From the NCBI GenBank assembly GCA_047495785.1, contig JBLDXI010000013.1, positions 1,550,001-1,614,000 on the forward strand: a DNA stretch of 64,000 nt, in the 5' to 3' direction. A program made the position numbers and the translations under genes. The stretch comes from Lepidodermella squamata (lineage: Eukaryota > Gastrotricha). Shown here one piece after another: positions 34,923 through 44,552 of the stretch. The notes beneath the pieces were generated by a model. It was given only the letters and a program-made list of their open reading frames with translations. It had not been told where the DNA came from and did no database searches. How positions within the stretch are numbered: position 1 is the stretch's first letter; every line of letters begins with the position of its first letter.

Positions 34923-37406
34923 ATGGCTGACTCATCTGACAGCCAGCACCGTATGCTGCATTGTCGTTACTTAAAGCTCAAGATTCACCTTCTAAATGAC
35001 GAATTGAAGCAACCATCTCCCGGCACAATTAGCACAAAAATTTATTACCTGCCCTCAGAAATTCCTTGGCGTAACTCTGGAGATGCTTCAAACGATACAC
35101 CTGTGGTTTTTCCTCATGAAATTTTCGACACGTTGAACAGAGGCAATGCAGAAAAGGAGAAAGACGGCGAGGTCAACTACCTGGCTCAGCTTCCGAGCAA
35201 TTTTTTCGCCGACGACCCATCCTCGCTGCTGAATTTCAATTCAATTTTTGATCGAGAACTGCCGGTGCGGGAAACCTGTTCGAATTTTGTCGATATCAAC
35301 CTTCGTATTCCTATTCGAATCGCCGCAGTCGAGGTTAAAGAAAGCAACTTGCAATTTGGAGCAAGAGTTTCGTTGATTGCAGCCGGGCTAAAAAGTGGCG
35401 ACAATGACTCATGCCTATACAAAGACTATGGTTCGGATTCGGATAGCGACAGTGATTCAGCTGGGAATCTGGTCTGGCGCCCAGCTTGGACCCGTAGAAT
35501 TGATACTGAAACCGGCCGCTTTCAAAGAAGAATCGCCAAGGCGAATGATTCGAATTCAACACGGCGTTTTCGAGTTTTTGCCGCAGAAACGATTAAAATT
35601 GAGAAAGACGGCGATGAATTGTTGTCTAAAAGCGACGTGATTCGTTTTCAACTGGACTACGACCGTGAACTAATTCGACACCATAATCATATTACGTTCG
35701 GAAAACTTGAAATGTGGGCTGAGCCGAGGTTTGAAAAAGAAATAGGAATTCCCACCAGGGAATCCAGCCAGGCCAAAACAACACTTGAAATCGGCTGTTT
35801 CGATTTGCCTGATCTTCCTGTCGAAATCTGGCTTCAAATTTTGCGCTCGCTTCCGTGCCGAATTCAATCCCTATTTGCCTTATCAGGAACTTGTAAGAGA
35901 TGGCGGGATTTCTTCGCTAACCCTTTGTTCTACGAAGTCGTTGATTTTCGGCCCGCTGCTACCATGGTTGATCGATTGAACCGCCAAGCCCTCGACTTTT
36001 TGCGCGAGAGATGCGTTAAATCGAAAGCAACGCGTCATCTTCGCTTGTCTTGGATCCCGGAATACAGCCCTCCACAAGAAGCCAAGGAATACAGCCGCGA
36101 CCCATTCGGCCATTTAGTTGCAAATTTGGCTGCCCCGGGACGCCTTATTACTTTTGCATCGGAAACAAGTGGCGCAATGTTTGAAATTGATAAAATTATC
36201 AAGACGCAGAAGAACATCGAGATTTTAAGCTTGAAAGGTAAGGCTTCGATTTCTTAGTTCCGCATCAAATTATAATACAAATGGACCATGTTATTTAAAA
36301 TTGAGTCCACATATTTTCGATGGCTTTCGATTTTTCAGCGTTTTGTGGCTCATGATTTTCGCGTTTTTCGCAGGGAATTTATCGCTTACATTGGACACTG
36401 ATGAGCCGTACTATTTAGTGACTAGTCTGAAGAAACTCCGCCGCTTGGAAATTGCCGACTCACCCCGTATTTCGAACCTCCTTTTGTTCAAAATTCACAA
36501 AGAATGTCACAATCTCGAGGTTTTCTCAATGCATGGCGTTTCCGATAACGGCGTTGGCATATTTCGCCGAAGTTGTATGTGTGACGACGAGTATCAGGAC
36601 CCGGATTGCGACGAAGATCACGATTTTTATGGCAACGGGCCCTTGATGGATGGTATTCTGGACTGCATGAAGAACTTGGCGGAGAGAAAACCGCTGAGAG
36701 CTATCAGATTCGGAATATATTCACAAATGAGCGGAATTTCGCCTGGCGTAGACCTTTGTAATGATTACTTGATGACGCTTGGCAAAGTTATTGAAAAATG
36801 CGGCCCAAACCTCGAAGAAATTATTTCGCCGCCTTTCGGAGCTATTGAACTACTCAAACTATGTCGCTATTCAAATGTTGACTCGCTAGCAAAAATTGCC
36901 CCGAATCTTCGAATAATTTTTGATTTGAGAATATCTGATAAGGGTGAAGACGAAGATGAAGACGATTCGGCCTTTGACCATGAGCCATTTGCTGATAAGC
37001 CGCTTGGTCAGAATATTTTCCAGCAAGTTGCAACGTCTTTGGAAGGCTTGGAACGCCTTGAAAAGCTGGCTATCACTGTCGAACAAGAAATACCACCTGT
37101 CGCAATTACTGTAAGTCTAAGCTTTTTTATGTTTTTTTAATATTGAAATTGTTGTAACATGAATTGTTCTACGGTCATGCACCTGTAATTCTATTATAGG
37201 ATATTGCTGACTTCCTATTGAAACTTCCCAATCTTCGTCGAATTTACTTGTGGAAGAATACACTGAGTGGCGAAGATGTCGATTTCCTGAGGAATCGGCT
37301 TCCAGGTCGCCACGTCGAGTTGAAAGCGCCGATCAGTCCTGAAGACATTAAAAGGTGCTGGTTTCCTCCGCCGGCTTTGCGACCAATTTTCGAACTGGTT
37401 TCTTAA
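34923..37406 (+). CDS. F-box/LRR protein B (tandem paralogue of 29954-32482)
   Basis: Three exons: 34923-36237, 36374-37110 and 37200-37406 (752 residues). The same architecture as copy A is present: shared N-terminal domain (KLKIHLLNDELKQPSPGTIS), an F-box at about 293-340 (LPDLPVEIWLQILRSLPCRI...ALSGTCKRW) and diverged LRRs (IEILSLKGNLSL, LKKLRRLEIADSP, LEVFSMHGV, LPNLRRIYLW). It is probably an SCF adaptor. Its first intron (136 nt, after LSLKG) has no counterpart in copy A, while the last intron is at the same position in both. The acidic C-terminal tail of copy A is missing; the protein ends shortly after the final LRR. A short Asp/Ser run (SDSDSDSDSAG) replaces part of copy A's linker. 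Confidence 0.85.
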
Positions 37407-37576
37407 ATCACAGAAGACTGGTAGTCAACCATTGTGCCACCTTAATGCTTTTTGTTACATTCCAAAGTGTATGATAGCGAGAGGATTGTATTAAGCAACA
37501 TTTCATATTGTGCAGCTTATATACGATAAAGGAAATTTTTCAAGAAGCTTCAGGCCCGAACATTTAACTGATAATC

Positions 37577-37803
37577 CCATAGAGAACAGAAGAACAGACC
37601 AGGACTTTATTTACGTTAAAAATGGAAGTCCGATTTAAGGTAGTACAGAAAGATGTTTCCGAAAATTGGTGGGTTTGTGCAAGAGAAGTGTGCTAAAAAA
37701 ACACGCGCGCTTTGTGAAAGATCCAGCTTAAAGAAAAGTGCTTCCAATTACTGTTACAAGTTTCCAGCGCGAGTTCCCTCTCTTGTTCTTCTGTTCTCTA
37801 TGG
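37577..37803. mobile_element. Short MITE with perfect 20-bp inverted ends
   Basis: A 227-bp segment beginning CCATAGAGAACAGAAGAACA and ending with its exact reverse complement. Flanking ATAATC (left) and ATAATT (right) look like an imperfect target duplication. The interior is non-coding. Confidence 0.7.
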
Positions 37804-39409
37804 ATAATTTTTGTCAATAGAATTGTATTTATTTCATGGACAGTTCTTTGATCCTCTATCGGCTTGATGCAGCATATTGGTAAGCAAACCAGGCGCTTGA
37901 TCCGCATATAATTTTAACATTTTCTTTGTAATTTGCAGCGTTAGCAAGGATGAAATAGCTGAAAATAATCGGTTCAGGTTGCTGATGCTCTGTGTTTGGC
38001 GAGCGGTTACTGAAAATTGATCACCTTATTACCAACCGGCAGAAACAACTGTATTCTATCTATCATGTAGCAGGTGAGTAAAACACTTCAATATTTTATT
38101 ATGCAATGGCCGAATCATGCATTTTTACGTGGCAAAAAACACAAGTAAACATTTATTTCGTCGAAAATACAGCAATAAGACAGCAAAGTTTCTAGTCTTC
38201 CGGTATAATGATAATGAGAATAAGAATAATAAGAATGATAATCGTATTGAGCTATGGCCAGTGATCTCGAATAGCCAAGCTCTGGTGGGCGTGTCAAAAA
38301 TCCCGACATAACAGAAATTATAAAACAGAATTCGGCCCCCGAGACGCTGGCTCCTCTCGTTCAGTGTTCTAGGTCGAAATTATCGGCGCTATGGGTCTCA
38401 CTATCGTCGGAGTCGAAGTTATCGGCGCTATAGCCAGCTCGCTGGCAGTATTGACGGAAACAGTTTGCAGCGCATGCGAGGCAACTGACGGTAGTGAATA
38501 CGACCCCGTATTGCTGGATAGAACCCTGTTCGTCTCACTCATTGGTATTTTCAGTCAGAGTCGAAAAACATAAAATTCATTAAGAAGGTTACGACTTGAG
38601 GCTAAGTGTTTATCAGACTTTAAGATACAACGCGCGTTGTGTAATCATCGAATTGGGAGTTATCACTCAGACGAAGAGGCGTTGCGGAAATTCTTGAGCC
38701 AGTTGCGGACGATTTCGTCCAGTTAGATATGATAGGAAACTGCCGAGTTGTTTTGACGAGGTTTGGTTTTTATAAGTCAACGTAGAGAGGCAGGCCGCAA
38801 TCGAGAAACTTCTCCGAGCCGACAAAGGATCGAAAAGTAGTCATTTATTTCGGACGTACTTTTTTTTGAATGTGAAACGCTGATGAATGGATTTATAAAA
38901 GTCTTCCTTGGATTTTATCAGTTTATCGGCCTTCAGGCAATTGTACATTTTTTCGAAGGCTTCCCCCATCAACAACTCCTGGCGTAGCTGCAGAGATTTG
39001 AGGTGAGTGGACACCTTGGTCACCCTTGACTTGGAAGAAAGTTAGCAGGGCTTCGTTACATGATTTTCCAGACGGATGTAGCAGCCTTAACCTTCAGCTC
39101 CACAGTTCGTGTACATCTCAAATTTTGCTGGATCGTTGGAGCCGACCCCGCCAAGGTGCAAATTAAACAAGTTCGGTAGCTTGGCCCAGAATTAGTGATT
39201 GCAACTATTTCTTCGAGCCAATGAGTTTTTGCTGCTATTGGGGTTCTTGCAAATTATGAGCCGCAGTTTTCCTCCGAGGTGAGTCATGAAGTGGCTGTTG
39301 GTGCAGGTCTATCAAACACAATTAGGACACTGCATCCAGTGTTTTGCATCTTTATCTTCGAAATCCTTCAAACACTATCGACACACTTTTCGGTCGACCG
39401 ATTATGGAA
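37804..39409. other. Gap without a recognised gene
   Basis: A partial 40-bp direct repeat lies at about 38373-38430 (TTATCGGCGCTAT occurs twice). A minus-strand frame at 38841-39023 (60 codons, Lys-rich, helical) could be an exon, but no partner exon was found. Otherwise nothing was seen. Confidence 0.35.
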
Positions 39410-39951
39410 TCAGAGGTTTTTCATTAGGCACCAAGTCGTCTGCTGTCTGATGAAAATAGCAAGAAAACAAAAGTTCGCAGCGGGCGACTTTGTCCCTTTC
39501 TTTCTTTCTGTCGCTTTCTTTCGTCGGATTATACTCTTTTGAAGAGACCTTGCAGTTGCTTGATAGTTCGACCTACAGTCGAATCGAGATTTTGCACGTT
39601 GAAATTGGCAGTTATCTCTTCCCATCTGAGCCTTTCTTCTCCTGTCGCGAGCCCCGTTGAGATCCTGGCGCCGGTCCATCACTAGATTGTAGACACGATG
39701 AAATCGGCAGTGATCTCTTCCCATATCTAATCCTTTCTTCTCCTGTCGCGAGCCCCGTTGAGATCCTGGCACCGGTCCATCACTAGATTGTAGATTATCT
39801 CCTTGTCCTCCGCGCTGAAGTTAGGCATCCATGCGTCCTCGGAAAAATCCGCGAAGTCGTCCTCTTCATCCAGTTCGATAAAATCGTCAAAGAAATCGTC
39901 TTCCCGAATCACAGACATGAATCGTAGCGATGATCGATAAAATACTCGCAA
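39410..39951 (-). CDS. Possible acidic protein or relic containing a tandem duplication
   Basis: Two minus-strand frames overlap: 39951-39727 (Asp/Glu-rich: EDDFFDDFIELDEEDD, then YNLVMDRCQDLNGARDRRR) and 39772-39410, which reads the duplicated copy (YNLVMDRRQDLNGARDRRR) in another frame. The frame change follows from a 101-bp tandem duplication. This could be a two-exon gene whose splice site lies in the repeat or a broken gene. No family was recognised. Confidence 0.35.
39602..39800. repeat. 101-bp tandem duplication
   Basis: The block containing CCTTTCTTCTCCTGTCGCGA and GAGATCCTGGCGCCGGTCC starts at 39631 and again at 39732, with a few mismatches between copies. The period, 101, is not a multiple of three. 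Confidence 0.8.
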
Positions 39952-40319
39952 GTAATGAAAATCGACGTGAAATTGTGATAATGTTTAGCGAGAATTGAAC
40001 TTTGAAACTGAAATTGCTGAATGGCTTCGAATTATTTCAGTGTTTCCGAAAAAAAATTTGAAAAAAATATTTTCTCTTCTTTTAGGCTGTGTTTTTTCAT
40101 GGAACATGATCGCGAGATACCGTAAATTGGGGCAAAATGGCCGCGGGAAAAAAATGACCCCCTGTTTTTTTCGCATTTTTACACGTTTCAGGGGGTCCTG
40201 ATTCCGATTTTATAGGAAGCTCATTTTGCCCCAGGTTTGGGGCAAATTGGACAGGTGTTTTGGGGCTAATTGGCCACCCTTATCCTTATAATGGGTTTTT
40301 AATATTTAGTGATTGTGAG

Positions 40320-40402
40320 GGTCGAATGGTCGAGTGGTTGTAATGCGTCATCAGAACTTGTGTGATCTGATGAGCGAGGGTTCGATTTCTCATAGAGTCG
40401 CA
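40320..40402 (+). repeat. tRNA-like module, left arm
   Basis: 83 bp with a box A-like TGGTCGAGTGG (40327-40337) and a box B-like GGTTCGATTTC (40379-40389), spaced as in a tRNA. A perfect 6-bp hairpin (ATCAGA/TCTGAT) lies where an anticodon arm would be, but its loop is too long and the acceptor ends do not pair. It is not called as a working tRNA; a Pol III promoter or SINE-like head is more likely. Confidence 0.5.
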
Positions 40403-40586
40403 TTTTTTGCGTCGCTTTTAATTTTTTTAATTTTTTTGTTAATTTTCCACTTTAATTATGTTTAATTATTGCATGCCACGTATCCCAGGCAGTTTTTGTT
40501 CGGGATACGTTTAAAAATTTATTCAGCAGTAAAATTACGAAAACAACGAAGAAACCAATTTAAAATAATTAAAATGGAAAATTAAC

Positions 40587-40807
40587 AAATGTTGTTTATG
40601 AAACGTAACGCATTTATTCGAATTCCAACGTTTCGGTTACACTCGATAACCATCTTCAGGGATTAGTTAGGAAATTAAATCGAAATTTGAAGTTAACATT
40701 AAAATTAAGGTTGATGTTTTTAGAACATATTGAAATTATGATCCGATTAGCTTTTCATCTTCTTCTTGCACTTCTCATGGAATATCGGCTCCGTAAATAA
40801 CTTAGCT
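40587..40807 (-). repeat. Penelope element 3' end copy (pLTR-like), left
   Basis: 221 bp containing the end of the retroelement ORF and its 3' UTR. It is repeated without visible mismatch, in inverted orientation, at 43194-43414. Inverted terminal copies of the 3' end are a known feature of Penelope-like elements. Confidence 0.85.
40629..40659 (-). ncRNA. Hammerhead-ribozyme-like motif, sense copy
   Basis: On the minus strand it reads CTGAAGA (fits the core CUGANGA), a stem GGTTA/TAACC with a short loop, then GAAACG. This layout matches minimal hammerhead motifs described in Penelope-like elements. The cleavage-site strand and helix III were not resolved by hand. Confidence 0.5.
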
Positions 40808-43137
40808 TTGATCGAGTCGTTTTGTTTGTTGAGATTAGGCTTAAGCTTACGAATGTAGAGCATTTCGAGAATAAGGCAGTCCCATTTAGTTTGTCCTTTA
40901 GCGAGCACCGTGAAATACTTATCAAGTTCGTCCTTCCCAACGCCATGCTGATCCATATGTTTGCCGACTTCCGTGTATCGATGACCTTCAACGCGTTGAT
41001 GTAAGTGTTTGGATGTCATCCCAACATAATCAGTTTCGCACTGATCACATTTAAAGTGATACACAACACGTTGCTGGTTAACGATTTGCGGCTTCGGCTC
41101 CTTGGGGCGGAAATTGTCGATGACTTTCTTGCTAAGGAATATTGGTTCGACAGACAATTCTATTTTGTTACTTAGGTCTCGAAGTTGACGCTTCACCACT
41201 TGTGACGCTTTTTCATCAATAAATGGCATAGTTATGCGAATCGGTTGATTTCCATCCTTCGATTTCGGTTGATTGAATTCGCCATTGACAGCTCGCTCAG
41301 TAAATCTAGACACGATCGAATCAAATTGTTCAGTAGGATAATTCAGGTTCTTAAAGACAGTCCGCAGTCGCTTCACTTCAATATCGAAAAGTGACCAGTC
41401 TGATGAAAGATGATATGCCCGGTGTAACATAGTCTTAATCAAGCTCCGTTTGTACCTAGGATCAACATGACTATCATAATGCAGCAACAGACCAGTGTCA
41501 GTAGGCTTCGTATAGCAGCTTGTTCGAATAGAGTTACCAGACTTAGTAAGCAACATTCCACAAAAGGGCAGTCCCTTTTCATTACTCATTTCCATAGTGA
41601 ATTTTATCGCAGGGTGGCAGTTATTCAGGGTTTCACATAGGTTTTCAGCGGCTTTCACGCTTGGCATGACTACAAAAGTATCGTCCACATATCGTTTATA
41701 GATGGAGGGCAGTTTTTCATCGTTGGCTAATTTCGATTCGATTTCAGACATGAAGACATTCGCTAATAGAGGACCAAGGGGGGAACCCATAGCTACACCA
41801 TCAATTTGCTCATAGAGTTGACCATCAAATTGGAATAGTTGGTTCTTCGCAGCTAATTGAAGTAATTCTCGAAGTCCTTCGCGTGTGAGTTGAAGTTGGT
41901 GAACTTGGTTGAACCAGTTGTCTTGAAAGGCCCTATCTACTAAAATATCAATTGTTTCATCGACTGGTACATTCGTAAATAAAGACGACACATCATATGA
42001 AACTAGAACGTCCTCAGCCTTGATTTCTAACTTGCGAACATCGCTGGCAAAATTAAGGATGTTTTGAATAGAATAATCATTAATAGCTAGGGGTTGCAGC
42101 TTTTCTTCTAGCCATTTAGCAAGCGGATAATTGTAGGCGTACTTAGCAGATAAAATCGGTCTCATTGCCAATATCGCTTTGTGGATTTTCGGCAAACCGT
42201 ACAAGTGAGGTAACCTGGATCCTTTTTGAACCACTTTCTTTGCTATATTTTTTGGTAGTATACGATTCGCTGCGTTGATAATCAAGCTTTCTTTTTTGAG
42301 AACAGGGTGGTAATGTTTCGGCTTGGGACCTCTTGTTACTGGACGTTCTAAGCTAACAGGCGCAAATTTTGTCGAGTCTTCAACGGAGGCTTCTTTTAAT
42401 AAACGAGAATAATCGTCCTTATTCATAATAACAATGCCAGAACCTTTGTCAGGTTTCGTGATTATAATGTTATCACACTTTTTGAGTTGACCAATCGCTC
42501 TTAGTATGAATTTTGGCGCTGATTTTCCGACTTTTTCGATGTAGTTCAGAGCAATTGATTTGAGACTGGCTTTCGTTAGTTGTTGCTTATTTACATCTTG
42601 TAACTTCTCTTCTATTTTCCAATACGCCTTTTCAAAACAAGCTTGAATCTCACGTGAAGATGCTTTTGCTGGGAATGAGAATCCAAGACCCCGACATAGT
42701 GCGAGTTTTTGGAAGAATGTAGGTCGAAAATTTGAAATATTAATGATGTACTTATCAATATCGGTTTTCTTAGATAAGAGCCGTGATAACTTGCTGCAGT
42801 GTGTATCCATTTGTTGTCGAAACCAAACTGTTCTGTTTTGAGACATAATAGACTGAATCCGCATGAACCGAATCGTTGAAACTTGACATTTCATAGTGTT
42901 TAACAGCTGCTGAGTTTCTGCTTGAAGAGATGTTGCTAGTTTTGATTTTGACCGAAGTTCTTCCTGAATCACTTGTTTTTCATAGTCTTCGCTGGATCTT
43001 CTCCACTTAAGTGCCTTGCTGTTTCCTGCTTTCGCGAATGTGGGGATAACTCCAAAGTTTTGACATAATTTCAGAAATTCCATTGAGGCCAAGCAATTTA
43101 TGAGTTTCTTGCTGACATGTTCCAGATCTCGAAACAA
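40747..43137 (-). CDS. Penelope-like element polyprotein: reverse transcriptase plus GIY-YIG endonuclease
   Basis: An uninterrupted 796-codon frame. The N-terminal part has the DKG motif typical of Penelope RTs (IITKPDKGSGIVIMNKDDY). RT motifs follow: A (VLVSYDVSSLFTNVP), B (GVAMGSPLGPLLANVFMSE) and C (YVDDTFV). The C-terminal GIY-YIG-type domain begins near residue 690 with a CxxC knuckle (FKCDQCETDYVGMTSKHL) and the conserved Arg (HQRVEGHR). Catalytic motifs are complete and there is no stop or frameshift, so the copy may be active. Such elements insert by target-primed reverse transcription. Full length is typical of the group. Confidence 0.93.
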   Translation of the reverse strand: MFRDLEHVSKKLINCLASMEFLKLCQNFGVIPTFAKAGNSKALKWRRSSEDYEKQVIQEELRSKSKLATSLQAETQQLLNTMKCQVSTIRFMRIQSIMSQNRTVWFRQQMDTHCSKLSRLLSKKTDIDKYIINISNFRPTFFQKLALCRGLGFSFPAKASSREIQACFEKAYWKIEEKLQDVNKQQLTKASLKSIALNYIEKVGKSAPKFILRAIGQLKKCDNIIITKPDKGSGIVIMNKDDYSRLLKEASVEDSTKFAPVSLERPVTRGPKPKHYHPVLKKESLIINAANRILPKNIAKKVVQKGSRLPHLYGLPKIHKAILAMRPILSAKYAYNYPLAKWLEEKLQPLAINDYSIQNILNFASDVRKLEIKAEDVLVSYDVSSLFTNVPVDETIDILVDRAFQDNWFNQVHQLQLTREGLRELLQLAAKNQLFQFDGQLYEQIDGVAMGSPLGPLLANVFMSEIESKLANDEKLPSIYKRYVDDTFVVMPSVKAAENLCETLNNCHPAIKFTMEMSNEKGLPFCGMLLTKSGNSIRTSCYTKPTDTGLLLHYDSHVDPRYKRSLIKTMLHRAYHLSSDWSLFDIEVKRLRTVFKNLNYPTEQFDSIVSRFTERAVNGEFNQPKSKDGNQPIRITMPFIDEKASQVVKRQLRDLSNKIELSVEPIFLSKKVIDNFRPKEPKPQIVNQQRVVYHFKCDQCETDYVGMTSKHLHQRVEGHRYTEVGKHMDQHGVGKDELDKYFTVLAKGQTKWDCLILEMLYIRKLKPNLNKQNDSIKAKLFTEPIFHEKCKKKMKS

Positions 43138-43193
43138 TGTTAGCTGGCCATCGCGTTTGATATGCCGTATTACAAGTTATTACAAGTATTACA

Positions 43194-43414
43194 AGCTAAG
43201 TTATTTACGGAGCCGATATTCCATGAGAAGTGCAAGAAGAAGATGAAAAGCTAATCGGATCATAATTTCAATATGTTCTAAAAACATCAACCTTAATTTT
43301 AATGTTAACTTCAAATTTCGATTTAATTTCCTAACTAATCCCTGAAGATGGTTATCGAGTGTAACCGAAACGTTGGAATTCGAATAAATGCGTTACGTTT
43401 CATAAACAACATTT
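43194..43414 (+). repeat. Penelope element 3' end copy (pLTR-like), right, inverted
   Basis: Exact reverse complement of 40587-40807 by eye. It lies upstream of the ORF start and is flanked by a short inverted pair (TGCCGTATTACAAGTT near 43163 and its complement near 43423). Confidence 0.85.
43342..43372 (+). ncRNA. Hammerhead-ribozyme-like motif, inverted copy
   Basis: Same CTGAAGA...GAAACG arrangement on the plus strand within the inverted 221-bp repeat. Confidence 0.45.
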
Positions 43415-43484
43415 ACTCAAAGAAACTTGTAATACGGCATAAAATTAACAAAAAAATTAAAAAAATTAAAAGCGACGCAAAAAA

Positions 43485-43567
43485 TGCGACTCTATGAGAA
43501 ATCGAACCCTCGCTCATCAGATCACACAAGTTCTGATGACGCATTACAACCACTCGACCATTCGACC
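43485..43567 (-). repeat. tRNA-like module, right arm
   Basis: Reverse-complement copy of 40320-40402, apparently identical. The two modules converge on the Penelope element. Confidence 0.5.
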
Positions 43568-44023
43568 CTCACAATCACTAAATATTAAAAACCCATTATA
43601 AGGATAAGGGTGGCCAATTAGCCCCCATTATCGAGTTTTCCATGGGGTAATTTGGCCTCAATCACCTAGCCATACCTGTGCATCGCCTGGGGTCGCGGTT
43701 TTTTTTGCTGTCATCTACGACGAAGATGGTCGAAGGAAAAATTGTCAACTTATCATGAAACCTTGTGATTGGCTCCAGGTAATTCAATTAAAAGGGGTCA
43801 TTTTTACCTCCCTAAACTCACCGTTATACAACAACATGCTGTGACCTCATTTTGGGACATACCTGGCTAAAAATTTGCAGGTTTGTAAAGGGCTTCTTGA
43901 TAATCCTCCCCGTAAATTTTTGTAGAGTTTGATCTTGTAGTTTTAGAGCCATCGATAAAAATGTGAAAACCTCAATTTCTGGCCAATTAGCCCCAAAGGT
44001 TCATTTTGCCCCAAATGACGGTA

Positions 44024-44501
44024 TGCCTTTCTAGACACATTTCTAGACAGCAATCTGGACCACCTGGGCGGATTTTATTCGAGAAGATCTCGCAAGTTTT
44101 CAGCCTTCCAGCCGATTCTTATTATGGCTTTAAATAACTATTTTATTTAGTCTTCGAATTTTTGCTAAATATACCCAATTGTGACCAGTCTTCGCCTTTT
44201 TGAATAAACGTGCGCTCGTAAAAGTACCGAGAATGACTTATGTAGTAAATATTACGTGGGAGTTCTGTGCGGCCTTAGTCACCTTAAATTGCCTGCTCAG
44301 TCTTTTATCGTGCTCGTAAGTATCGCGTATAGCATAACGCGCCGAGATAAGGAAAAAACTGTTTGATAAGTGTCACACACGCAATGATAGAGGTGTAAAA
44401 TTAGGTCGGTATTTATTGCGTTATTATTAATATACGACTCGGACAGCTGCCTCAGTAATACTATGAACAAAACGTAACATTTTTTATCGGAAACAATTTG
44501 C
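44024..44501. promoter_or_regulatory. Upstream region of the Ig-like receptor gene
   Basis: No gene. The minus-strand frame at 44297-44614 overlaps the receptor start and has no support. It presumably contains the receptor promoter. Confidence 0.3.
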
Positions 44502-44552
44502 ATGGTCAGCTCTCGAGTTGTATTTCCCTGCCGAATAATGCGTGTTTCGAAA

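Larger units (their letters stand above)
40120..44021. mobile_element. Composite transposon with TA-flanked terminal inverted repeats and a Penelope element inside
   Basis: The outer ends read CCGTAAATTGGGGCAAAATG (left) and, reverse-complemented, CCGTCATTTGGGGCAAAATG (right). TA dinucleotides lie directly outside (40118-40119 and 44022-44023). Both arms carry several subterminal GGGGC(A/T)AATTGG-type motifs, as expected for transposase-binding sites. A 185-bp inner block is inverted at 40262-40446 and 43441-43625. No transposase was found, so the outer unit looks non-autonomous. The Penelope element occupies the interior. Confidence 0.7.

Noticed and set aside
38115-38311. Frames on both strands around an AATAA-rich repeat
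   Set aside because: Low-complexity AT-rich sequence reads open on both strands; not evidence of coding.
40320-40402. Functional tRNA gene
   Set aside because: Boxes A and B are present, but the acceptor ends do not pair and the anticodon loop is too long; kept as tRNA-like only.
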